From Punica granatum (lineage: Eukaryota > Streptophyta > Magnoliopsida > Myrtales > Lythraceae), in contig NC_045127.1 in the NCBI RefSeq assembly GCF_007655135.1, forward strand, positions 41,923,538-41,987,537: a DNA stretch of 64,000 bases. The letters run 5' to 3'. A program made the translations under genes and the position numbers. Every line of letters starts with the position of its first letter. Position 1 is the stretch's first letter. This document shows, piece after piece, positions 12,076-23,624 of the stretch. Below the pieces are notes generated by a model, which was not told where the DNA came from, searched no databases, and saw nothing but the letters and a program-made list of their open reading frames with translations.

Positions 12076-13029
12076 GTGCCTACTGAAATGACAAATGCAT
12101 CATCACAATTATGTATCCCAAGTTTGAATCAATGAATATGTAGATATTGCTTACTGTATTGATTTAACTATGTGAACCTATAGTGGATGTTTGGATATGG
12201 AGTGTCTCTAACCATGGCACCTCTGGGTGGACTAGCCACAGGGAGCCAAACACCCCCTGCATTCAACCCCTACATTTACAGCAGCTACTACACTCCCTAA
12301 CCAGCCAAGTACTACCATGATAAAGAGGGGACAACAGGCCATGTCACCAGAAATCATGCAAGCTGCCAACCCTAGGACTGCTAAGAGATTTGGTACATTT
12401 TTCAACATGAACCAAGACCAATTGCCTCCATTACAACAAAAGAGTGTATGTGATGCTCATTTTGTATATTTTTGTGAACATACCTCAACATTAGGATAAT
12501 TCTACAGTTATTGGGAAAGGGTTTCCTTTGTAAAGGCTTTTTGTTGATTGTGAAAGTGTTACTTTTTGTAAAAGGTTTCTATTGATTGTGAAAGGGTGTC
12601 CTTTTGTCAAGATAAGTTCTATGTTGGGAAGGGTACAAGTTACTTGTGGAAGTGATTAATTTAGGTGTGGGGGTATTCTTTTGTATAACAGATACCAAAT
12701 CTAAATCCAAGGGATTTGTGTATGTTATGTCTATGAAGGTGACATATATGTCCTTCTGGGAAATGAATATTTGCAATCTTAATCAGTTTATGTTCTTTAA
12801 TTAATGAATATTTGCTATCTTATTGTGCTTATTTAGTAAGGTATATAAATTTGATGAAAATCAATCAGTGAAGAAGAATCAGTGAAGAAGATTGACCAAA
12901 ATACACAGCCATTCTTCATTGCCAATAGTTTTCTTACATTGCACAATTACATACTAAAACATCATCGAATACATAAGCACATTTTGAATAAATACAACGT
13001 CTAACTTGTCAGATGTAACAAAGAAATCC

Positions 13030-13233
13030 CTACTTCTTCATACCATCTTTAATCAACACCAATGCCAGTAAAATGACCAATACAATGCAGACAATCTCTA
13101 ACCTCTTCCCTCTATCTCGATACATAAAATTCTTTCTCTTTAGCTTGGTAACAACCAACCTCTGAGTTGCGATTTCAGTACCCTCTTCATTAGTATGAGT
13201 AACCTCTGCATTCTGATTGCCATCTACTGCCAT
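13030..13233 (-). CDS. Small predicted membrane protein inside MULE-1, unrecognised
   Basis: A 67-codon minus-strand frame, convergent with the transposase. It has a hydrophilic N-terminus, a basic patch (KLKRKNFMYRDRGKRL) and one hydrophobic segment of about 17 residues (IVCIVLVILLALVLIKD) near the C-terminus, so it would be a tail-anchored protein. I do not recognise it. It could be the last exon of a second element gene or of a captured host gene. A chance ORF is possible, although the amphipathic design is better than most random frames here. Confidence 0.3.
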   Translation of the reverse strand: MAVDGNQNAEVTHTNEEGTEIATQRLVVTKLKRKNFMYRDRGKRLEIVCIVLVILLALVLIKDGMKK

Positions 13234-13964
13234 ATTAGAGACCTCATCTATCTAATTGAAATATCCACAAGTGATTTACTTGTTCTTCATTCATCAAATC
13301 CAGCAAAAAATTAATGATCACAAATATTAGAAACTTATATTGATTTCTCAATATTGCGATGCTAACAAACTCATGTGTATTCGGAAATCACCTGAAAAAA
13401 TGGGCAATGAAGGAACTTCCACCCAAAATTCTTGAAAGTCTTTGATGTGAGAATGGAAATCTGTCACCCATATGTCAGCTCCCCATTTTGGCTCACCAGT
13501 TCATACAATGTCCATCAACAACAATTCGGGCCATGACGTGAGCATCAATACAGAAGAGGACATAACAGCAAATTGCTATTCATCCTCAAGTCAACAGAGA
13601 CAAGTAGATGATCACAGCACATGACAGAAGAACTTACAGAATCATTCAGCGATATACAGAGCAAGCAGAGCACCCAAACAGCTTCCAAACCGGCATTTTC
13701 AAAATACAACACCGACAATGCTATTTTCCGCTGGTTCACTCGACCATTAGATGATAGTCAATATTGGGCTTCAAAAATCCCTTGCGGTGCTAAACCAATG
13801 AAAAGTGTCTTCAAACACATTTCGCAGATCATATGCTCTATACATAGCAATTTTCTGAATACATACAACTTTTCAGTGAAAGTCCAAAATCGCCGGTTCA
13901 TCAAACAAAAGTTAATGCTCGATGTTAAAAGTCCGGTTCTGCACAAACCAATGTCTTAGCAAAA

Positions 13965-14155
13965 CTAGGTGTGTCATTACCCCTAGACCCGAGCAGCTTA
14001 CCAGCCCTCGACCTTTGGGTCGTAAACAGGTAGTGGCGACTCCTTCTCACGCGTGTCCGTCATGCATCCCCCGGGAAGGTGGACACGTCCCAAGCCGCAT
14101 GATTCGGTCGCGCGCATGCGGGCCCCGACGAGAGCACATTCGGGTCCATACACCA
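13965..14155 (-). repeat. Tat/Ogre LTR edge fragment inside MULE-1
   Basis: The reverse complement of this stretch matches the PBS-side LTR edge found at 5257 and 55070. It shares tctcgt.ggggc.cgcatgcgcgcg, gtgtccaccttcccggg, gagaaggagtcgccac, tttacgaccc.aaggtc and gggtctaggggta. About 190 bp are present, in the opposite orientation to the two larger elements. No internal retrotransposon sequence accompanies it. Confidence 0.75.
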
Positions 14156-14496
14156 TAACCCTAAATCCATTCTCTTTTCCTTCCATTCGCCATACTTGAG
14201 CCACACCAACTTGAATCTTCATCTTCAATATTCCTATGCAATCTCTTCCATCTATTCACCATGGTTGAGCCTCACCAACTTGAATCGACATCTTTAGTAT
14301 GCCTATCCGGTCGATTTTCTTTGCAACAGGTACCGTTATTGCATTCACCACATTCCGTCTTCACCATTGTAGCTGTTCAACAATTTAATTTGGGGTTAGG
14401 GATTTTGGCTCTTCAATTTGGGGATTAGGGATTTAAATACCACGGCTTCTATTTAAAATAAATGGAAGAGAAGGAAAGCAACAAAGAAACAATATA

Positions 14497-14662
14497 AAAA
14501 GCCACGTCAGACGATTCCGTCTAATATTTCACGGAATCTGGATGAAAGGGCTACGCTAATGTAACTTTCAATTGTCAAGGTTCAGTTTGATGTAAAAATT
14601 GGGTCAAGGTGCAGTTGAGACAACTTTCATCTCTCGAGGTCATTTTTGGCAATTTACTCTTA
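14497..14662 (-). repeat. MULE-1 right terminal inverted repeat
   Basis: Reverse complement of the left arm at 8045-8210, reading taagagtaaattgccaaaaa inward from 14662. It shares the blocks agagatgaaagttgtctc, acatcaaactga and cgtctgacgtggcttt. Confidence 0.85.
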
Positions 14663-17600
14663 GATATATATCAGTAATGGCAATGAAGGGGAAATAAAAG
14701 AATTGTAAATTTAAGGAAAAATTACACCGTGTAGCAAAAGCTTTTGATAGTTTCAAGAGGTAACATACATAAAATTCTTTTCATTATATAACGTGAAAAT
14801 TTTGAGCTTTGTTTTCACAGCACCACATTCTGCTACAAGACGCACTTTGTTTTTTGTGAGTAGGCTTGAGGTGGAGCAGCTCGGACAGCGTTGTCTTGAC
14901 CAACAAAAATTTGTCTTTTGTGATTTTTGAGTCCGCGACTATTTTTTTCCCCTCAAATGTGGCTGTTTTGGAGTAGGTACCTCGAGCCTCTCCCAAATTT
15001 TTCCTCTCTTGTTACAGGTGTGGTGTGGTAGTGGCTGGATAGGTTAGCTCCGTGGTGCCTTCCTTGGCTTTGTTGGATTGGTCGACTTCCTAGTGTCTTC
15101 CCCAGCTCTACTGGTTGGTCAACTCCATGGTACGCTCCTCAGCTCCGCTGGATTGGTCTGCTTCCCATTGTCTTCTCCGGCCTGGTTTCATGGTTTGATC
15201 TGTCGGCCAATCTCTGAGGAGGGTTCCTAGCACACGAGTATAGCTCAAGGTCCTCCTGTTTTGCTCTAATGTCAATGTTTCTTCGATAAGTGCACACCAT
15301 ATGTCTTAGATCTACATGTATTAATAGCTTGAGGATCCTCCATTCTAGTTTTTACCGGGGTCCATGTTGGACGACAATGGGCATTGATTGGGACTTTGAA
15401 GGCTACTACAATTGTATTTGTGGTTATCTACTTGGTGTCTTTCACATATATTTTCCCTATGTAGTTCACTCACGAGCGTGTCCCGACGCTCATGGGCATG
15501 ACCTGGACTATCAAAATGTAAGTTGTATGCCCTATAGCCGACATATGGTATTTTGGATATTCCTAGCTTTGTCTGTTTAATATTCTATTATTCATAATAT
15601 GCTTTTATTTATCAGAATAAGTTTAGAAGATTCTTGTTAGATTCTTCATTTTCATGGAGTTGAGAATATGAATGACATAGTAATCTGGTACAAGTTTCTT
15701 AAAAATAGTTCATGGTTGTAGGGGTATTATCAATGCGGAAGATCGTCACATTTTTTTGTATCCGTGATTAGTATGTGATACTAATGTATTGGAATAGTGA
15801 GTCTCATACTATACGATATTAGATATTGAAACAGATATGTGGACACTTAAGTGGTAAAAGAGTTAACCATGCTTTTTCATTAATATCAATAAAATATTAT
15901 CTAGATCACATTAGTACATATAATCCTTAGACCTAAAATGACACGGTTACCTTATGGATAGGTGGCTAAAGTTTGCTTATGTTTACATAATTATGCCTAG
16001 CATGGTATATGATAGCTGGTGGCTTTAGTTAGTTATATGGGGTAGGTGACGAGTCAAGACAAGATCCATTAACCTCTGTGAATAAGGAAATGGTCCTATG
16101 AATATGAGGTTAATTCTTAATCAAGAAATCCTTAGCCAAGGTTGTTGCACTTAAATAGAAAAGAGTTTCCAATTTAAGTCTTGTTGATCTAAGAATGGAA
16201 ACCTAGAGACGCCATAAGGTTAGCTATAGAGATTTGACATTTACCATGAACCTGACTAGATTTGGATATTGTAATGAAGGGAATCAAGTGCATGGCAAAT
16301 ATGGTTATTGGTTCATTAGAATGTCCTATTTGTACATTCGTCATTACTTGGATAGTCATGGCATGTTGTGCTAGGCGTTACCCATGACTTATAAGAGTCG
16401 GGGGCATTTTGAAAATTTTGCCTTCTTGTGCGGAAAGAAATTTCCAATAATATCAAAGAGGTTGACATTATAATCTCATTGCTAATTAATGATGAACCTA
16501 TTTAGTCACACATAATAGTACTCGTTTAAGTCAAGAATTAATTGATTCTAATTAAGATAGTTAATCAAGAAGTAATTACCATATTAGACTTGCGATTTAG
16601 TTGCAAGATTGCTAGCACATCTCGAAGTCAAATTCAAAATTGAGGTGGATCCTAATGAGGAATATTTATATGAGACATAATTGAAAGTTTCCTTTATTGA
16701 AAAATTACCATAAATAGAAAGTCTATATATGGAAACTAGTTGCGAAGACGATTTAATTTTTCTCTTTTGGATTAAAGTAAGGTCTTGATAATTACAAGGA
16801 TATGTTTGCAATATTAATTAATTGACAAATGATTAAAGTAGCAAATTCAGGTCTTATGAGTTAATTATGCAATTTATATAAAGATATATGTGGCTAGGAT
16901 TAAATCTAAAGCTCTTCTACTTATGGTGTTCGATAAATTAAGTACTTTAAAATTAAACACTTAATTAGTTAAAAAAGAAATATGTAGGAGGACTCGTCAA
17001 GAAAGAAATATATAGGAAGAGTGTAGGGTGATAAGAATGAAAAAATATTTTGTGAGGAAAAGAGAATACCAATAAGTGAAAATGACTTATTTTGTTAAGT
17101 CAAAAATTTTGGCTTACTCATTAAGTGATTTTTGACAAAATCATTAAGTAGATCAAACCGTTATCTTTCATCTTTCTTTTTTTTTTCTCTCCTGTTCATT
17201 TTCTCATATAACTAACTTATAACTAACTTTTAAACACTTATTAAATTAAGTTGTAAACAAAGACAACCTAACACTAATGACCAAAGGGGAGCTCTTTGGG
17301 AACTCCGGGCCAGAAAAACAGTGCTGAAACTTTCAGCTACTGCTCTTGCTCCTTGCTTCCATTGGAGAGCTAAAATCAGCTTCGGTTCGGTTTTCCCAAT
17401 AACCACCTCATTGCATCTTCTTCTGTCCGAGCTTTCTTGTGCGGTGTGGGGCAAGGCACGGGGCAGCTAGGAAGCGTGTAGAGGTGCTCCTTGGTGAAAG
17501 TCAAGTCCGTGTGGACAAGCCAGATGCCGAGCAATTGATCAGTTCTACACCGACATCTACGAGACTCTTGCTTGAAGAGATAATTTCGAAGAAAACTTTC

Positions 17601-18500
17601 TTGTAGACATTAAGCCACGTTATTTAAAAAGATGGAGGGTGATATCACGAACCCGGGATGGGATTCCTGGTTTGATCCTTGCATGCTTAATCAATGAAAT
17701 ATTTGTTTTGTCGGTTTTAATCACTTCAGTTGTGCTTATCCTCGTTTAATCCTTCACAAAATTGGAATATAGGTTTTCAATCCAGATTTTTGGCGTTGGG
17801 TCTTGGAGGAGGTTATGTGAAAAGATAACAATACTGAATTCTTTGAGTGAACCAATGAGCAGAATATGCAATCTCTGCTCACCTTGTATTTCAAAGCTTT
17901 ACCAGTATTGTCTCGCTCCAAACATGGGAAAGCTTGCCGGTTGAGGGGCCGCTACATACCAGTAGCTGGCTAGCCAGCAAGTGCATGTATGCAACATCAT
18001 CCTTCAATAATAAGCTCCAATTAATCATCAATTGCCTCGCTAGGCTAGGCATCCCTAATATATAGATTCCCTCATCAATTGCGGCAACTGATCAAAACTT
18101 CATATATATTTTTAAATCTTGATCGACCATGCCCGGGAACTTAAATTGGAATGTGTCATAGAGATGACCTTCCAATCTCACATCCGAGCATTCTGCGAAG
18201 GTTCTCTTTCCCCAATTGCTAACGGCATTTTGTGAACTGATGATGTATGATGATAAATAATAACATAGTGATTCAATGTAACCAGTGGAAGAGGTTAGCG
18301 AGGCAAACGCAATTAATAAACACCAAAACATATATAATTAAGTACCAACGCAAATTCGTGATCTACAAATTAAGATACTAACTTTTTTAGCAATTAACAT
18401 ACTAAATAGTTAACCTAAAAAGCAATACATACCTTTTATTTATTATAATAGATGTTTATGAGTCTAGCATAATGAAAGTAGCATGTCCTTGAACTTTTCA
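14663..18500. other. Non-coding, AT-rich stretch
   Basis: Apart from the 38-bp repeat at 15036-15186 I find no supported gene. Short open frames (for example 15290-15580 plus and 17230-17454 minus) lack recognisable domains. A minus-strand segment at 18092-18250 (reading NAVSNWGKRTFAECSDVRL) looks exon-like and is preceded by an AG in suitable context, but I cannot assign it to a family. Confidence 0.5.
15036..15186. repeat. Tandem repeat, about four 38-bp units
   Basis: Successive units begin tggataggttagctcc, tggattggtcgacttcc, tggttggtcaactcc and tggattggtctgcttcc, spaced 37-38 bp apart. They are diverged but clearly related. No coding sense is apparent. Confidence 0.6.
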
Positions 18501-18509
18501 AATAATATA

Positions 18510-18854
18510 GGGGTTTTTACCTAAAATAGCATATGGTTTGTCTGTTTTGTCAAATCTATTCCATGCTTTTTTTTTGTCAAATCTATCCCATGGTTTACTT
18601 TTTGCATTAAATCTATCCCGGCGTTATCTTTTCCGTCAACATCTAACGGCCGTGCTGACGTGGCACATGGAGAGATAGTGGGCCACACTTGCCACGTAGG
18701 CGCCACGTCAGCACACCGTTAGATGTTGACGGAAAAGATAACGCCGGGATAGATTTGATGCAAAAAGTAAACCATATGATAGATTTGACAAAAAAAAACA
18801 TAGGATAGATTTGACAAAACGGGCAAACCATGGGCCATTTTAGGTAAATACCCC
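18510..18854. mobile_element. Foldback MITE, Mutator-type, in the MYB 3' region
   Basis: Two inverted arms of about 155 bp (roughly 18510-18666 and 18699-18854) start GGGGTTTTTACCTAAAAT and GGGGTATTTACCTAAAAT and agree along nearly their whole length. They are separated by a loop of about 33 bp. A perfect 9-bp target duplication, aataatata, flanks it (18501-18509 and 18855-18863). TSD length and long arms point to a Mutator-type MITE. It starts 38 bp after the MYB stop codon, so it probably sits in the 3' UTR, where the transcript would fold into a long hairpin. Confidence 0.85.
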
Positions 18855-18892
18855 AATAATATATATATAAATAAAATTTAAGCTTGTAATTA

Positions 18893-21800
18893 CTAGACAA
18901 TTATTTGGTTACTGACACCTGGAACTTCCCACCAGCTGAGCGCCATGTCATCGAAAAATTCGTTATTCCAACCGTTTTCGTGCTGCTGCTGATAGTCATC
19001 TACCATTTCCCGAGACCATAAGTGTCCACACAACAGGCTGCAGCTATTTGAGTTTGTGTTCAACGAGTGTGATGTCGTGTCCATGCCGCGGCTGCCCTCT
19101 TCATCGGAGGACTTGTCTGACAATGGGAACAGGCTTTCCCACCAGGTCACCTCATTCTCCAGGGAAGCAGGCTGCGATTGATGTGGCGGTGCAGGTGGCT
19201 TCGAGCTTAAGTGCTCGTCTCCATGTAGAACGCCGGCCCAACCGGGTGGGGAGGCCATTAATGTCGTGGCTTCTCCCTCGGGCCTTATTCGCGCAGCAGT
19301 CTTGAAGGTCCGTGGACGAGGCTTGATGACGTTGACTTTGACTGGATTCTGAGGCTTATGCTTCTGATGATGGCTCAAGTCCTTGCGAGAGGCATTACCC
19401 TTCTTCACCACATGAGTGTTCCAGAAATTCTTCAAGTCATTTGCTGTTCTTCCCGGTAGTCGTGCCGCAATCAGCGACCACCTGCATGCCGAAGACGAAT
19501 ATTGTATCAGGTGAATTAATACTAGCCATACACTATCCCTAGGTTTTGGGACCGTGCATTGTAAGGATATTGTAGATAAAATTTCATTATAAGTAATTAA
19601 GTATGAAAACAATAATGGTATGGATAATGGAGTTTGTATTACCACAGAAAAACTTATTTCTCATAAAAAAGAATGTAGTGGCGCACTCTCTCTTCTGTTA
19701 ATTAAGAGATTTCAGGTTCGATACTCAGTGAGACTACACATGTTACTTTAATTATTAGCTATTAAAATTTCTTATTAATTGTAGTAAGCCCATAAGCCTC
19801 TCTTGTAACCGAAAAAAAGAAAAACTTTTTTCTCATCCAGGGAAGTTTTTGGCTTTTAGTTGAACGTCCAGCAAAGTTGAATATGGTAATGATGAATATT
19901 TAATTCTAGAGTTCTAACCAATGATTTATGTAATCGCATATCATTTCAATTGAAATTATCAATGAAATTTTTAATAAACTAGATATTGTGCACGCACACG
20001 CGTGGATCATATCTACATTTAATATTTTCTTTTTAATCTTTTTCGGTTATACAAGAGACCCAAGGCCTAATGTAATGAACTTTTCTTTTTAATTAACATT
20101 GTTAAATAATTATAGCAAATAGTTATAAAATTATGCAAAAACTGACTATCAAATAATTATAATGTGCCTATTTATGGAGTTCGTGATCTTTACTTCATGC
20201 AGCATGACACATATTTTGTGCTCGTGTTACACATAATTTAGTTGTCATCTTCTGTTCATATAAAATATTTATAGCATGATTGCATCTCAAAGCATTGTAT
20301 AATTACATAATTTCAATTTCAAAGAAAACTTTTCAGTTTCTTTGAAAATAAATAAGTGATGAATTTAAACAAAAAATTTAGAATAATTAAAACCAATAAA
20401 ATTAATAAGAAAAAGAAAAGTAGGAGACAGTTTAAAAGGAGCGGACAGTTATTGTTAAAAGAAAAAAAAATGATGATTTAGACAAAAAAAAATTTTGGAG
20501 AAAAAAAGAGAGAGAAAAGTGGGTGAGTGAGTTGATAGATAAAATTACCAATACATCCTAAATCTAATGGTTATCATTAATTGGACGTAATGTGCTATGG
20601 GTTACTCAGAAAAACGAATGTTACACCAAATGGATCATTCTCCCTCTATGATAGTATAGATAATTTGAAAATTCTGAAAAGGTAAAATCTAAAATTTATT
20701 TAAAGAAAGAATAATAATTATGGATCTTTAAGTAAACCTTCAACTTTATTTGGGTTAATTGCGCCAATAATAGTAAATTTTGTTTATTTTCCTAAATCCA
20801 TCACGAACTCTTTTTATCACAAAAATATACCAACTTTGCATTTCTTCCCAAATTTAGCATCCCTTAGATTTTTCATTTATTTTTATTGACATGGCAAATA
20901 GAGTGCTGACATGGCATTAGAATATTCAAAAAATAATATAAAATGCAACAAAAAATAAAAAAAAATGAAAATATTCAGAAAAATAAGAAAGTTTCAATCT
21001 TCAAAAATATAAAAATAGAAAATAGAAAATAACAGAAAAAATTATTCAGAAAAATGAACAAAAAATTCAGAAAAGATATAGAAAATTTAGAAAATTTCAA
21101 AAAAAAAGAAAATTTTATAAAAATAGAATTTAGATAATTTAAAAATAGAAAAAAAGAAAATTGTATAAAAACAGTAAAAAATTTAAAAATAAAGTTAAGA
21201 CATTTTACAAAACTTGGATTCTTTTTGTAATTTACCCTAATTTTTATAATTAATTTTTTAATAAATAAATTTTCCATCTACTTTCACATCTATATATACA
21301 TACATATATATTCTCACATATCCATATATTTTTAACACTTGCAATCATTACAGAAAATTAAGTAAAATTGAATCATGATCAAACTCGAAAACCAAATGCA
21401 AGGTTGAGCCCTTATGTACGAAAGCCATGTTCTACTTTCACGCAGTGCTATGTCTCAATAACTTTGCACCGTATTCGTGGATTTCATTCATCAAGACAGT
21501 TTTCTTTTTTTCCTTATTTGTACATATGAACGGGACACATAAAAGTTTATCTCCCAAATTATAAAAGATAAATGAATAGATGTAGAATAGTAAAAGTCTT
21601 CTTAATTATTTATAAGTTAATATATTTTAACGAAATTAAAATTTTTACTTGTATAGTACTTATTCTACGAAGTACATTTCAATCACATAGTGCTGTTTCA
21701 TCACTGAAAACTTGACTTCCTAATAATAATTTGGGATAAAATAGTAAATGTCTACTAATTTGAAAGTTAATATATTTTAATGAAATTAAATGCTAATGAT

Positions 21801-23624
21801 GATGACAACGACGACAATAATGATCCCGATCATCATTACTATTATGATACTTTCAATTAATCGTACGTCTATTGTATGTTATATAGGGGTAGGACTATGT
21901 CCCTGAAATCTATGGTACACTGTCATATTTACGCTGCCAGAAGCAGTTTCTTGAATTCGTTGAGTTATGGGGGCTCCTTAACGGGGCTGTACGTTGCTTG
22001 GTCATGGGGTTTCAGGAGACTGATTTTGGAAGTTGATTTGGCTGTGGTTCAGAAGATTGTACTTGAGGAAGAGCAGCCTTTTCAGTGGATTTAAAATTAT
22101 GACAGGCTTTACTTTTATAATTATTGAATCGAGTATTAAATTTTTTTTTTTAATAAATGCGTTTTCCGATATAAGAATTTGTGTTCAACTTTTTATGAGG
22201 GTTGAAATTGTTTTGCACTGGGCTAACACCTTGTTAATGAGGAAGAGCTGCCTTTTCTTGCACCTGTGTTCATAGCATCAAGCAGCTGTTAGCGAGGGTT
22301 TCACAAGTGGAGAGTATTCTCCACATCTATATAAGGGAGGGCAATATATGTGTCGATTGATTGTCTTGTTTGTCATTACATCGCCTGTGGGGCCCGCATC
22401 TTCTCGACATTCCACCTTCCGGTCTTAGACCGCTTATCTTAGACGATTTTATTAGAATCTCTTTACCCCGTTTATGGTTCTGTTTAACTTTATTTATGGG
22501 CTTTGGCTTCTTTGATTTCTACTGAAAAAAGTACAAGTACTACGGAAAAAAAGAGTAAAAATCCGAGTCTAAGTTGAACTTAAATAATTAAGCTATACAT
22601 GTAGCTATGGTTCTGTCTATTCATTATAATGCTCAGCTTAATGCATGCATGCCCTCCTTCCAGTATTTCACAAACTTATACTGTATGTATCGTTCGATGT
22701 AACTAATAGTTAGTGAGTTTCCACAAACAGCTTTTCGTTTTAATTCATCGAAAAAAATAGCGAGTTTCCAACCTAGCTCTATGCATGGACATGATAAGCG
22801 TGCAAGAAGCTAATTAAGGCCAGACGACGACTACACTTGCCTGTTTCCGAGAAGCTTGTGGAGGCGAAGGATCAAATCAATCTCATCCTCTTCAAACTCT
22901 CCCCTCTTTATGTTTGGCTTCAGATAGTTCAGCCACCTCAGTCTGCAACTCTTCCTGCACCTATTCAAGCCTGATAAAATAGATGAAACTGCGCATCATC
23001 GGCACCCTCGAGATTCATTAACAATTAAACTATATAAATGCTCCTTCGTTATATAGAAATTACTGCAGTCATATGCCGGCAACGAAAACTCAGTCAGGTT
23101 GGTTTCGGGAGAAAGTTTTTACCATCTTTCAGCGATACTGTCTCTACTTACTTACTTGTTTTTTTATAATCTGCACTCATGGTATCTTGAAATTCAACAC
23201 CTCTAGTTAATCTAGGTTCAAGCTGGATTGATCCGCTTAATTAAGGAATAAAACTTCCCCAATTGTGGATTTTGTTAATCCATAGTACTCCAACTCAAGA
23301 CTTAACACCAATCAAGAAACACACAAGCCTTTGCCGGCCTGTTAGTGCAGATTAAGGTCTATCTCTGGCCGGATAATTCCTAGTGTTTCTAGTCAGGGCA
23401 CTGTGGCCGAGATATATGGAAATCGTCGCTGGTTACATATGAATATGCATATAATGTATACATATATAACACACACCCACGTATATGATATATAAAAGTG
23501 AACCTGCTCTGGCGGGAACTTGGTGCCAATTTCCTTCTCCATATTTGTTGACGCACTTCCGGAGGAGGAGATCTTCTTCTTCACTCCAAGCACCTTTCCT
23601 CACTCCTAATGAGCTCTCCATCAT
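18893..23624 (-). CDS. R2R3-MYB transcription factor, subgroup 6 (anthocyanin activator type)
   Basis: Three exons: 23624-23504 (121 nt), 22970-22841 (130 nt) and 19481-18893 (589 nt), together 840 nt for 279 residues plus TAG. R2 spans about residues 10-60 and R3 about 61-112; the repeat Trp residues W13, W33, W53, W85 and W104 are present, with Phe at the first R3 position as usual. The bHLH-contact signature D-L-x2-R-x3-L-x6-L-x3-R is complete in R3 (across the exon 2/3 join). The subgroup-6 motif KPRPRTF is at 137-143. The usual A-N-D-V of dicot anthocyanin MYBs reads A-N-D-L (97-100). It should act in the nucleus with bHLH and WD40 partners to switch on flavonoid genes. No premature stop or shift is visible. 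Met2 (23621) is an alternative start. Confidence 0.93.
19676..19822 (+). mobile_element. tRNA-derived SINE, family A (in MYB intron 2)
   Basis: Contains a box-B-like string caggttcgatactcagtgag and ends with a taagcccataagcctctctt segment followed by gtaaccgaaaaaaag. The same layout recurs at 35920-36056 and, reversed and truncated, at 20030-20098. Shared 3' ends with an A-rich tail support a SINE family. Confidence 0.55.
20030..20098 (-). mobile_element. SINE family A, 3' fragment
   Basis: The reverse complement ends cattaggccttgggtctctt followed by gtataaccgaaaaag, matching the 3' end of the copy at 19676-19822. The body is missing. Confidence 0.45.
21876..22530 (+). pseudogene. LINE ORF2 RNase H relic in MYB intron 2
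   Basis: The plus strand encodes [20 protein letters not shown], the mid-part of the RNase H-like domain (RVT_3) at the end of plant LINE ORF2. A second piece downstream ([18 protein letters not shown], then [12 protein letters not shown] near 22410) is the C-terminus. A stretch of about 140 bp between the pieces is scrambled. It is a 5'-truncated LINE relic, antisense to the MYB gene. Confidence 0.65.
22971..23503 (-). other. MYB intron 1
   Basis: Donor GCAG|GTTCAC and acceptor ATCAG|GCTTG. It splits the Gly codon before LNRCRKSC at the conserved position of the first intron in R2R3-MYB genes. Length 533 bp, with no recognised insertions. Confidence 0.85.

Larger units (their letters stand above)
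8045..14662 (+). mobile_element. Mutator-like element MULE-1 (about 6.6 kb)
   Basis: Long terminal inverted repeats at 8045-8210 and 14497-14662 bracket a plus-strand MuDR-type transposase relic (8661 to about 11575). The transposase has a PB1-like N-terminal domain, catalytic domain, SWIM zinc finger and zinc knuckle. A 9-mer (ttagatata) occurs at 14660-14668 and again at 8016-8024, but the left copy is not flush with the repeat, so I cannot define a clean target duplication. The right part holds a captured or inserted LTR fragment (13965-14155). The transposase is broken, so the element is not autonomous today. Confidence 0.85.
19482..22840 (-). other. MYB intron 2 with GC-AG splice sites
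   Basis: The donor is AACAG|GCAAGT and the acceptor ATGCAG|GTGG. GC is required here: it leaves exon 2 at 130 nt, the standard size in R2R3-MYB genes, and the frame intact, whereas the GT four bases later would shift the frame. AG|GCAAGT is the strong consensus for GC-AG introns. The 3.36 kb intron is swollen by repeats: a SINE (19676-19822), a reversed SINE fragment (20030-20098), an A-rich stretch (20940-21230) and a LINE relic (21876-22530). Confidence 0.85.

Noticed and set aside
18521..18706. 61-codon frame with repeated GIDLTK text
   Set aside because: It is one arm and the loop of the MITE, and its mirror frame exists on the other arm.
20975..21277. 100-codon Phe/Lys-rich minus frame
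   Set aside because: It comes from A-rich low-complexity intron sequence; there is no domain and no start context.
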